Position numbers and translations under genes: made by a program. Below the pieces are notes generated by a model. The model was given only the letters and a program-made list of their open reading frames with translations. It was not told the DNA's origin and searched no databases. A stretch of DNA of 64,000 bases from contig CM042685.1 of NCBI GenBank assembly GCA_023614405.1, positions 231,487,661-231,551,660 on the forward strand, read 5' to 3'. Positions within the stretch are counted from its first letter, which is position 1. Each line of letters begins with the position of its first letter. The stretch comes from Avena insularis. Its lineage: Eukaryota; Streptophyta; Magnoliopsida; Poales; Poaceae. Below, piece after piece: positions 23,701 through 33,759 of the stretch.

Positions 23701-25322
23701 ACATTCACTATCACCCTGGTAAAGCCAACGTGGTAGCAGATGCCCTTAGCAGATTGTCGTGCCGCTTGAACTCCATGATTTTGAAGGAGCAACCAAGCCT
23801 GCACAAAGCGATGGAAGATTTTCGATTAGAATTAGTAAGTGAAGGATTTTTGGCTAGCATAGAACTTCAACCCACTCTGATCAGTCAGATTAAAGAGGCG
23901 CAGAAGGGAAATGCTAGTATGGAAGGAATCAAGCGTCGTATTGGTATAGGCAAAGTACCCGGATTCACCAAAGACGAAGAAGGAGTTCTGTGGTACAAAG
24001 GACGCCTTTGTGTACCCGCAGATTCTAAGTTGAAAGAAGTTATTCTGAAGGAGGCTCATGATACTCTGTATTCTATCCATCCTGGAGGAACTAAGATGTA
24101 TCAAGATTTAAAAGAGCAATTTTGGTGGCATAAGATGAACAGAGAAATCGGAAGCTATATCGCCAAGTGTGATATTTGTCAGCGAGTCAAGGCAGGACAT
24201 CAAAGACCCGCTGGATTGTTGCAACCCTTGCAGATTCCGGAATGGAAATGGGATTCCATTGGGATGGACTTTATCATCGGACTGCCTACTTCTAGTAGGG
24301 GAAATGACTCTATCTGGGTCATAGTGGACAGATTGTCCAAAGTCGCCCATTTCTTGCACGTCAAGACCACATATCAGAGTTCGAAGCTAGCGGAGTTGTA
24401 CATCGCTAGAATAGTTAGTTTGCATGGAGTCCCCAAGAACATCGTATCGGATCGAGGAACTCAGTTTACCTCGAGATTCTGGAAGAAAGTCCAAGAAGGT
24501 TTAGGAACCCGCCTAGATTTTAGCACCGCGTATCACCCTCAAACCGATGGACAAACGGAGCGAGTAAACCAAATACTCGAAGATATGCTGAGAGCATGTG
24601 TGTTAGAATATGGATCCAAGTGGGAAGACTGTCTGCCGTTTGCAGAATTTTCATACAGCAACAGTTATCAAGCCAGTTTGCAAATGGCCCCATTTGAATT
24701 CATGTACGGAAGGAAGTGTCGCACCCCTTTGAACTGGTCGGAAGTAGGAGAGAGTCAGATTTTCGGACCCGACATCCTACTAGAAGCAGAAGAGAAGGTT
24801 CACAAGATTCATGAGCACCTCAAGACTGCCCAATCCAGACAGAAGAGTTACGCCGACAAGAGACGTCGAGACCTCGCCTTCAACATAGGAGATTTTGTTT
24901 ATCTGAAAGTGTCGCCATTGAAGGGAATGCAGTGTTTCCAACTCAAAGGAAAGTTAGCCCCCATATATATCGGACCTTTCAAGATTTTGAACCATCGAGG
25001 AGAAGTATCATATCAATTGGAACTACCCGAAGAGATGTCCGCAGTGCACAATGTGTTCCATATCTCATTACTTCGCAAGTGTCTCGAAGTCCCCGAGAAG
25101 ATCGAAGTGTTCAAAAATATCGATCACCGGACCATAGAGATCAACGATGACCTGACCTATCCCGAAGTACCCATCCGTATTTTGGAAGAAGCTTTCAGAA
25201 CTACCCGAACCCGAAGCATCAAGTTTCTCAAGATTCAGTGGAGCAACCACACAGAAGGGGAAGCTACCTGGGAGCGCGAAGATCACATCAGGACGGAGTT
25301 TCCCGATCTCTTCAAATCCTAG
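20799..25322 (+). pseudogene. Gag-pol polyprotein of T, intact except for one stop in gag
   Basis: ATG at 20799 opens the frame; TAG at 20925-20927 (codon 43) blocks it, after which it stays open to TAG 25320-25322. Counting from the internal ATG at 21060 (1420 residues): gag domain about 10-130; zinc knuckle C246-C249-H254-C259; protease D329-S-G-A; reverse transcriptase with F-I-D-D at 640-643; RNase H D789, E826, D851, D894; integrase with zinc-binding H-H-C-C near 1000-1045 and catalytic D1070, D1131, E1167 (35 residues between the last two); chromodomain about 1370-1418, with [14 protein letters not shown]. All catalytic residues are present. Gag packages RNA, pol copies it, integrase inserts the DNA, and the chromodomain is thought to steer insertion to chromatin. 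Initiation at 21060 would give a shortened gag. Confidence 0.93.
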
Positions 25323-25367
25323 GTAATCTTTTCGTCCTTTTTCAAATCTCGGGACGAGATTTTGTTT

Positions 25368-25378
25368 AAGGGGGGAAG
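25368..25378 (+). other. Polypurine tract of T
   Basis: AAGGGGGGAAG, three bases before the 3' LTR and just after 'gggacgagattttgttt'. It is the plus-strand primer site of the element. Confidence 0.85.
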
Positions 25379-25381
25379 TTT

Positions 25382-28300
25382 TGTAACATCCCAAAAATAC
25401 TAAATTTGGATCATCAAACTCTAATCATCAAATTTAGGGTTAACAAAAACTTTTCTAAATAAAAATATGAAAGCATGCATGTGTGTATGCATCCCATTTT
25501 GAATTCTTTTGAATTGCCTTGTTTATGTGTTTCTTTGCTTGTAAAATGTTTCTTAGGTGAAATAAACATCATATAAACAATTCCCAAACTTTTCTTAAAG
25601 AAAAATAAATCAAAACAAAGCTAAATGAGTGAATGGTCATTTTGACCAATTTAACTCCCATGCCTACTTTGGCTGTCTCAAACTTTCAGAACTTAACAGA
25701 AACTTTTCTGGATCTTTGCACCCCTTGATTGTACTCATAACAAAGTATCAAGGCCCACTTTGTGATCATCCAGAAACTTTCAAATGCATAGTTTAAATGA
25801 CAATTCAAAATTGAATCTTTATCATATGAGAAGATCCCACTTTTTCAAAAACCACTCAAACAAGCTCAACTTTCAAAACCCAAGCATCTGCAGACTCACC
25901 AGCACCAACCTAGCACACCCACCAAAAATCTTTTCAAAATTCAAAACTTGAGTTCTTGTGGCCATTTCATCAAACACTTGGCAGACACAAATCAAACAAA
26001 ATCCAAACACTATTGTGAGCAGTGATTGAAGCCTAACTTGTTCCCTCTCTGGTTACAACTAGGTTTTAGTAGATCATCTAGCTCAATTGCACACCCTTAG
26101 CATCACTGTAAGCTTGGCATTGCCATCAATGGTGAGCAGGCCGAATGCACACTTGTCACCCCCATGTCGACAGCAAGCTAGGAGGAGAAACAAGCCTAGC
26201 CAGCATGTCTGGGAGCAAGCCAACACCCCACCGCCACTCCCTATCCAGCGCTCGAACGTTGCCAGCCACTGGACCACGCGGACGAACCATGCCAACCTCG
26301 CCAGTAACCATGCCGAGAGCATGCCCCGTGCGCCAGGCTCGACCGACGCCAACAGACCGCGCGCCGCCCTCGCCGCGTGCATACGTGATCACCACCGTCC
26401 TAGCAACCCCGCAGACACGCTTGTTCGCCGCCGCGCGGACCACGCGTGCTATGCGCCATTAAATTCTCCGTCGGGCACGCTCAGAGCACCGTCGCGTTCC
26501 GACCAAACCGCACCGCCCCACGTCTCGCCACCGTGTCGTTGAGCATTGCCAAGGAGCACCGCACCGCCCCCTACCGTCGTCCATGCCGATAGCCGTCTGT
26601 ATCGTCGACCACGACGACCTCACCTTGCGCCCCGTCGGTCCCCTCGCTCCACTATAAATAAAGGCCACCCCTGGCTGAATTGAGCATACCATCTCACTCC
26701 CCTCTCCTCACTGATCGTGCCACACCATTCCCGGAGCAAGGCGAGCAGCACATTGCCATAATTTCACCGGAGCCCGCCGCTACTGGAGAATAAGGGAGCC
26801 AGCGATTGGAGCCGCCCTAGGAGAAGATGCCGGTACCAGGAGGTTCGCCGTCGTTGACTTCGTCATTCGCCCGCCTCGCCGACCCTCGTCCGAACCCGGT
26901 GAGCCCCCAACGACCCCCACTGGCCATGCTAGGTTTCTGTCTCGTCGGCGCTGCCCAACATCGACGATGACCCTCAGCCGTTGGATTAGAACCAGATCGA
27001 ACGCACCACATCGCTCCATACCGCATCGCACCCCCTGTCTCACTGACGCGTGGGGACAACCACTTATGCAGCCCGCGGAAGCGCTGTGCGTAGCAGGCCG
27101 TCCCGTTAACCTTTCCCGCGTAGCCCAGTTATTTGAATTAAACCTTTTCCATTTTATTTCAAACACACTTCTGTACCCAGTTACAAAAATCAACCCAGAT
27201 CGATTCAGTGCACCAAATTGAATCAAACTAATTTTCTTAGAAAGGTCTTGAAATGCTGAATCCAAGCCCGTTGGATGCAAGTCATTTGGATCTATAGATC
27301 ACCCTTGGTAAAAATAACAAGGTAGAAGCTTTTCTGCATTCAAACATTTTTCAAATTAAAACCATAATAGCTTTTGAGTTGATTCCAACTCTCAAAAATC
27401 ACATTTAACCATACCTTTCAGAATATATAAAAATATATAGGTTTACTTACAGAAATAATGTTCAAGTAATAAAAGAATGCTACATAGGCATTTCTAGCCA
27501 CTTTAATTAATTAAAATAAAAAGGTAAAACCTTATTAAATTGTGACACCACTTTAAATCACATTCTCATGGACTAAAATATGTGGTGATGACATGTGTCA
27601 ACATGATCCCATGTTTGGTTTGGAGAATATTAAATCTTAAGTAATTTTTCAATGAGTAGAAATTACTTTTCTAAAAATAAAAGGAATTAAACCAAGCTTT
27701 AATCTTGTAATATTAGTGATGATGCTAGATCATCTATAGGACCCTTTGGTGTGATGATTTCAAGTAGTTAAGTATTGTTTGGTGATTGAGTACATCGTAT
27801 TTATTTATAGACACTAGTACCGACCAAGGATACGAGGAGGAAGGAGGATACTATGAAGAAGAAGCCGAGGAAAACTTCAACCACTGCTCTGCACAAGGCA
27901 ATCTCTACTAATCAGGTTGACCTATGCAAGCTAACACTTGCAAGATACTCTACCTTGCAAGCCAATACTTGCTACCATGCCTACTATATGCCTTAAAGCA
28001 TATATGATCATAACCCCTTGATAAACCAATCCTAGTTTTACTTGCAAGTTTATTACTTTATTTCTTTATCAAAGCTCTTACTTAGAGTTTACTGGAATAA
28101 ATGGTAGATACTAGAAGGATAATTGAAGGTTGCATAAAGAGCATAAAATTTGGCCTAATCTAGATAATCTTGATGTTATCCTAAGGCATGAGATTAAACT
28201 CAGCTACACTCCAATAGTTTACCACCCCTCATTAGTGCTTACCCCCACTTGTAGATGCTAGTGCTAAGCATAAAACTTGATCAACATTAGGTTGGAATAC

Positions 28301-29423
28301 TTGGTGAAAATGGTTATGAAAACCTTAGAATGATGGATCATTCTACTGAGATGTTTTGACATGTGTTTCCGAACACCTGTTGATTTTGGTGATGAAAATG
28401 TTGAGGCCGGATCCTTAGCCCTTTATAAAACTGATGGTTGTCTGGATGCGATACCATTCCAATTTTATCGTACAACCACAATACACGAAGATTGGGTAGG
28501 GCTTGACTGGAAACTTATATACCTTAGTATTAGTTCCCTCACGGCCAAGGTCTGAGCTGAGGCTACCTTGTGAAGATTGTCCACCTGTGTAGTACCCAAG
28601 ATGACAGTTGGTCATGGTTGGGAGGCCAAACTCACAGGAGAGGTGCTTATACTAGGGCGTGTAATTGAAAGGTTAGGATTGATTATCCGCATACTGAGTA
28701 TGGTGAATTCAGGATTCTTTCCTGACGGATGTATCGAATGTTGTGGTGAAAGTGTACAATCTCTGCAGAGTGTCAAACTATTCGAATAGCCGCATCCGCG
28801 GTTATGGACAGTTGGAGTGGCCATACTGTTCCCCCGTCAGATGTTTTTTTAAAATACTTGTGAAATGAATTGAGACTTTGACTTGACCACAACAGGGTTG
28901 TGGCATGAGATACAAGTTCCCACTTAGGTGTTATAAGACCTTAACCAGCATTCGTGGTTTCCAAACTTAGTAGAGATAAATTTGGCTTTTGCAAAACAAC
29001 CCTAGAGCCTAGTCTCTTATTATCACAAACCCCTTTCACTTGTTAGTATTAGTTTGCGAGTACTTAAAGAGTACTCATGGCTTTGTCCCTGGCTATTCCC
29101 ATGGACAGACTATGAAGAGGAGTACCTGGAGGATGGACCCCAGGAAGGTTACAACAACTAGGATCATCTCCCATTGTCAGCATTGCCTGTGACCCCGAAG
29201 ATGGAGCTTCGCCTACGCTACCGTTATTATTACGTATTCCGCTGCTTGATGTTGTATTAAGAATTGGATCAGGAGATCCCTATTTGTGTAAGAACTTATG
29301 TACGGTTTGTAATGGATGATGTACTATGGTATCCAATTCTGTTATGTCTCGCAAAAATGGTAATCCTGGGATTGCGATGTATGGAATAACAGGCATCTAG
29401 GATTAAAAATTCGGGTGTTGACA
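25382..29423 (+). repeat. 3' LTR of T
   Basis: 4042 bp with canonical TGTAACATCC start and GTTGACA end, collinear with the 5' copy throughout. A block at about 26235-26520 differs from its partner (16375-16640) by many single-base changes and 1-3 base insertions or deletions, much more than elsewhere. Confidence 0.93.
26653..26660 (+). promoter_or_regulatory. TATA box in the 3' LTR of T
   Basis: TATAAATA, the same site as at 16763. From this LTR it could drive read-through into the flanking part of D. Confidence 0.6.
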
Positions 29424-29615
29424 CAAGCTCCTGACTCATGATCCCCGGGATGCCGGGTGTATTTGTGAAAATTGATACTCTGATGTGCTACACTTCGGCT
29501 GACTTCTGTCACCAATTTTTGAATCTCCGCGGAGCCTTCGTGCTCCGCTTTATGGCTTGGTGCCTTTCGCTTATCTTTGTTTGTGTCTTCGTCATTTGCG
29601 GTCTTTTATGCTCGC

Positions 29616-30256
29616 GCCGGCTGGGATAGCCACCTGGGTTCAAGATCTTTTTGCCGTCCTGACTTGGTTTTGTGGGTGCACGGGAGCACGTCCACTGGGT
29701 GTAGTCCCCGAGGTTCGGGCCGGAAAAGCTCTTTTGGCTACCTTGACTTGAGGTTGTGGGTGCGCGGGAGCATGTCCACTGGGTGTAGTCCCCGAGGTTC
29801 GGGCCGGCTAGAGTAGCCAGCCAGGGCGAAGCTCTTTTGGCTACCTTGACTTGAGTTTGTGGGTGCGCGGGAGCACGTACACTGGGTGTAGTCCCCGAGG
29901 TTCGGGCCGGCTGGGATAGCTAGCCGGGGCGAAGCTCTTTTGGCTACCTTGACTTGAGTTTGTGGGTGTGCGGGAGCGCGTCCACTGGGTGTAGTCCCCG
30001 AGGTTCGGGCCGGTTGGGGTAGCCAGCAGGGGCGAAGCTCTTTTGGCTACCTTGACTTGAGTTTGTGGGTGCGCGGGAGCGCGTCCACTGGGTGTAGTCC
30101 CCGAGGTTTGGGCCGGCTAGGGTAGCTAGCCGGGGCGAAGCTCTTTTGGCTACCTTGACTTGAGTTTGTGGGTGCGCGGGAGGGCGTCCACTGGGTGTAG
30201 TCCCCGAGGTTCGGGCCGGATGGGGTAGCCAGTCGGGGCGAAGCTCTCTTGCCACC
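29616..30256 (-). repeat. 103-bp tandem array in D
   Basis: Six units marked by 'gtagtccccgaggttcgggc' starting at 29701, 29785, 29888, 29991, 30094 and 30197. The spacing is 84, then 103 four times. Units contain 'cttttggctaccttgacttg' and 'ggtagccagccggggcgaag'. The array lies between the integrase end and the antisense gene. On the element's sense strand each unit holds CTCGGGGACT, the motif of the polypurine tract. Confidence 0.9.
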
Positions 30257-30282
30257 TTGCTTCCTGCAAACTTCTGAACTTT

Positions 30283-31364
30283 CTAAGTGTAAAATGGCCG
30301 GAGCAGGATGGCATTCCATGGGCGCTCCGTCTCCTCGTCTAAGCGATCCGCCTTGTTGTTCATCGGCTGCTGTGCGTCGATAAGATAGTACGAATTGTTG
30401 TGGAGTGCTCGGCTGACGATGAATGGTCCTTCCCATGGCGGGGACATCTTGTGCATTCCTTTGGTGCTCTGGACCAGGCGCAGCACCAGGTCTCCCTCAC
30501 GGAAAGAGGTGGGCCGGATCCGGCTGGCGTGGTATCGGCGCAGGTCTTATTGGTAAATTGCTGATCTGGACAGAGCCAACTCGTGTGCCTCCTCGAGCAA
30601 GTCCATGCTGTCCTCCCTTGCCTCCTTGGCTTCCTGCTCCATGTAGAGCCGCTTGCGAGGTGCGTCGAACTGGATGTCTATGGGGAGAATGGCTTCTGCC
30701 CCATAGACGAGGAAGAACGGTGTGAAGCCGGTTTGAGCGATTGGGTGTGGTGCGTAGGCTCTAGAGCACTGATGGCAGCTCCTCTATCCAGCATCCAGGT
30801 GACCTAACGAGCGGTTCGATGAGCCTCGGCTTGATTCCGTCTAGCACCAAACCATTAGCCGCATTGTCTGTTGGACTGTGGGTGTGCGACCGATGCCAGA
30901 TCCAGGCGGATCCATTTTTCTCTGCAGAAACGAGCGAAGACTCCTTTCGCAAAGTTGGTTCCATTGTCAGTGATGATGCTATGAGGGTAGCCAAACCGGA
31001 TGATGATGTCTGTGAAGAACTTGATCACCGTCGCTCTATCTAGCTTCTTGATTGGCTTTGCCTTGATCCACTTGGTGAACTTGTCCACGGCGACGAGTAG
31101 GTGCGTCATGCCGGATCGAGCTGTCTTGAATGGCCCAACCATGTCCAGGCCCCAGACTGCAAATGGCCAGGTGATCGGTATTGTCTTGAGCGTCGCAGAT
31201 GGCGTGTGCTTCAACTGGCTGAATTGCTGGCAGCCGCTGCATGTCTTGACTATTTCTTTGGCGTCCTTTAGCGCCGTCGGCCAATATAAACCATGCCGAA
31301 GGGCCTTGGCTGCTATCGCCCTTGACAAGGCATGGTGGCTGCACTCGCCCTGGTGTATGTCCAT
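30283..31364 (-). pseudogene. Integrase region of D
   Basis: Minus strand. The zinc-binding part shows HHALSRAIAAKALRHGLYWP and CSGCQQF. The catalytic core has WGLDMVGPF (first D) and ITDNGTNF (second D). The third catalytic residue is lost: after HPQSN the reading becomes RQCG then TAA near 30851-30870, where relatives have a conserved Glu, so a small deletion with frame change removed it. A last stretch at 30486-30283 (MSPPWEGPFIVSRAL ... NAILLRPFYT then stop) is the C-terminal domain and the end of the polyprotein. Inactive. Confidence 0.82.
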
Positions 31365-31451
31365 TAGAAGCTTGGCTCCTTCCTCTCTACTGACGCATCA
31401 CTGGTAGATGCCTCCGACGCTGCGCTTGTACAGCTTGTTGATGATGATGGT

Positions 31452-32336
31452 TTAGGCGCTTGCCCTTCGTCGCACTTGTCGTGCTGCCACCTCTTCTGTT
31501 GGGAGTTCGCCCTTGGCCAGGAAATCCATGAACGGCTTTGCCCAGTCGGGCGTCTCCCGTATGGTGCGCACCGTCTGTATGATGAGCTTGATCTCCTCGC
31601 GGACGGCCGACTCCGGAGCGTCGGGAGGTCTGTCGGGTGGAAGGGTGCCGATGTCGACCGCGGGCTGCGTCGAGGTAGTTTCTGGATTCGGCGTGGCAGT
31701 CCCCGAGTGCGGTGAAGCAGTCCCCGGGTGCGGCGCGGCAGTCCCCGGGTGCGGTGAAGCAGTCCCTGGGTGCGGTGCGGCAGTCCCCGGGTGCGGCGCG
31801 GCACCGGCTGCTCCTGGATCCGCGTCGAGCACGATGGAGTCGGACTCTGGTGAGGGAGTGATGGAGGGCTTGCGCAAGTGCTTGAGAGAAACTCCAGGCG
31901 GTATGGATTGTCTTGTTGACCCGACCCTGGCCAAAGCGTCAGTGGCTTCATTGTTGGCTCTGGGTACATGGTGAAACTCACATCCTTCAAAGCAAGCGCA
32001 CAGCTGCTGGACGAAGAAGCGGTAGAGGGCCATGTTCGCGTCCCTGGTGTCCCATTCGCCAGATACTTGTTGCACCACCAGGTCCGAATCTCCGAAGCAC
32101 AGCACCCTCTGAGTGCCTATCTGCTTGGCCATTTTGAGCCCGTGGATGAGAGCTTCATACTCAGCGACGTTGTTGGAAGCTTTGAAGTGGATCTGGAGAA
32201 CGTATTCCAGCCGGTCGCCTTTGGGTGAGGTTATAACGATTCCGGCTCCAAGTCCTCCCCTCATTTTTGACCCGTCGAAGTGTAGCTTCCAGTAAGTTGA
32301 GTCCGGACTGGGGGCATGTATTATGTCTCCGCCCAA
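31452..32336 (-). pseudogene. Second RNase H domain and repeat linker of D
   Basis: Minus strand. It shows an RNase H fold: YWKLHFDGSK (first Asp), NNVAEYEALIHGL (Glu), CFGDSDLVVQQV (Asp) and NNEATDALARV (last Asp). A second, 'archaeal-type' RNase H after the retroviral one is a hallmark of Tat-lineage elements. It is followed by a linker of repeated PHPGTAA or PHPGTAS and then a stretch leading to integrase. Its frame is offset from the RNase H upstream, so a shift separates them near 32336. This piece itself has no internal stop. Confidence 0.8.
31696..31800 (-). repeat. 21-bp in-frame minisatellite in the pol linker of D
   Basis: Five 21-bp units at 31696, 31717, 31738, 31759 and 31780, of the form 'gcagtccccgggtgcggcgcg' shortened or varied at the end, plus a partial copy. 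Each unit codes seven residues (PHPGTA plus A or S), so repeat number can vary without changing the frame. Confidence 0.85.
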
Positions 32337-32389
32337 TCAACGATGAAATCAGCCAATGCTTGCAACTTGATTGTTGTGCGTGGCTCGTA

Positions 32390-33605
32390 CTAGATGTTAT
32401 GCGCAGCGAGCTCGATGGCCCATTTCGCCACCAGGCCCGTGGCGTATTTGTTGCCGATGATCTCCACGAGTGGGGCCAATGCTACCACCCGGATGGAATG
32501 TTCCTGGAAGTAGTGCTTGAGCTTCTTGGCGGCCATGTACACGCCGTACACCAGCTTCTGGTAGTGAGGGTAGTTCTGCTTGGATAGCAAGATCACCTCA
32601 CTCAGGTAGTTTACGGGGCGCTGGACCATCTGAGCATTTCCTTCCTCTGGTCGCTCGATGACCAGTACCACGCTGACCACTCTGTTTGTGGCGAGGTGAG
32701 CATGCACTTGAGATCTCGGAAAGCTTCATCCGCCTAAGTTGTCCAGACAAATTTGTCTATCTTCTTCATTAGCTGGTACAGGGGGAGAGCCTTCTCTCCA
32801 GCCGGCTAACGAACCGACTGAGTGAAGCGAGGCACCCGGTGAACTTCTGTACATCGCGCAGGTTCTGTGGCAGCTCCATGCGCTTGATGGCTCCGATCTT
32901 CTCCGGGTTCGCCTCGATTCCACGCTCGGAGATGAGTAAGCCCAAGAGCTTGCCGGCCGGGACACCGAACACGCACTTATCCGGGTTCAACTTGATCTGG
33001 AAATGGCGGAGGTTGTCGAATGTTTCCTTCAGATCCTCAAGGAGCGTGCTCCATTCCTTGGTCTTTATGATGACGTTGTCGACGTAGGCGTGTACGTTCT
33101 TTCCAATCTACGTCTGCAGGCATTTCTGCATGCAGCGCTAATAAGTTGCGCCTGCGTTCTTCAATCCGAAGGGCATGGTGGTGTAGCAGTATGCTCCATA
33201 CGGGGTTATGAACAATGTCTTTATTTGATCGGTTACATTGATCTTGATTTGGTGGTAGCCCGAGTAAGCGTCCAAAAAAGACAACAAATCGCACCCGGCG
33301 GTGGTGTCGATGACCTGATCAATTCGCGGCAGGGCGAAAGGATCCTTGGGACAAGCCTTGTTGAGACTGGTATAGTCGACGCACATGCGCCATGTCTTAT
33401 TCTTCTTCAGCACCAGCATCGGGTTGGCGAGCCATTCCGGGTGGAAAACTTCCATGATGAAGCCGGCCGCGAACAGCCGTGTGATCTCCTCACCAATGGT
33501 TCTTATTTTTTCTTCTGTGAACCGGCGTAAAGATTGTTTGACCGGCTTCGCGTCCGGTCGAACATGAAGGGAGTGCTCGGCGAGTTCCCTCGGGACACCT
33601 GGCAT
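32390..33605 (-). pseudogene. Reverse transcriptase and RNase H of D
   Basis: Minus strand. The N-terminal palm and fingers read well: WRMCVDYTSLNKACPKDPF, LLSFLDAYSGYHQI and TTMPFGLKNAGATY, then a TAG at 33138-33140. The catalytic YVDD is changed to YVDN (33075-33086), and a second TAG lies at 33108-33110. The thumb continues with KLNPDKCVFGVPAGKLLGL. After a frame change comes the RNase H domain, 32707-32390, with VNYLSEVILLSKQNYPHYQKL, ending in a TAG after HNI. The lost Asp means no polymerase activity even if stops were bypassed. Confidence 0.85.
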
Positions 33606-33759
33606 GTCTTTGGGGCACCATGCGAAAATGTCCCGATTCTCACGGAGGAAATCGACAAGCGCGCTTTCCTATTTGCTATCCAGGCCGTCTCTGACCAGGA
33701 CGAACTTGCTTGGGTCTTCCTCATTCAGCAGGATCTTCCTTGTCCCCTATGAGGGCTTG

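Larger units (their letters stand above)
15514..29423 (+). mobile_element. Tekay-type chromovirus (Ty3/gypsy) element T, complete
   Basis: A complete 13.9-kb element: 4024-bp 5' LTR, initiator-Met primer site, an extra frame, gag-pol with chromodomain, polypurine tract and 4042-bp 3' LTR. Flanks caggc (15509-15513) and caagc (29424-29428) look like a 5-bp duplication with one change. It sits in the last codons of the antisense gene of D. LTR copies differ at a few positions per hundred in the parts I compared by eye, so insertion is moderately recent. The chromodomain and the GACGAGATTTTGTTTAAGG-type polypurine leader point to the Tekay/Del branch. Confidence 0.93.

Noticed and set aside
29616..30256. 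Regularly spaced repeats that could suggest a CRISPR array
   Set aside because: Units are contiguous, there are no unique spacers, and the surroundings are a plant retrotransposon.
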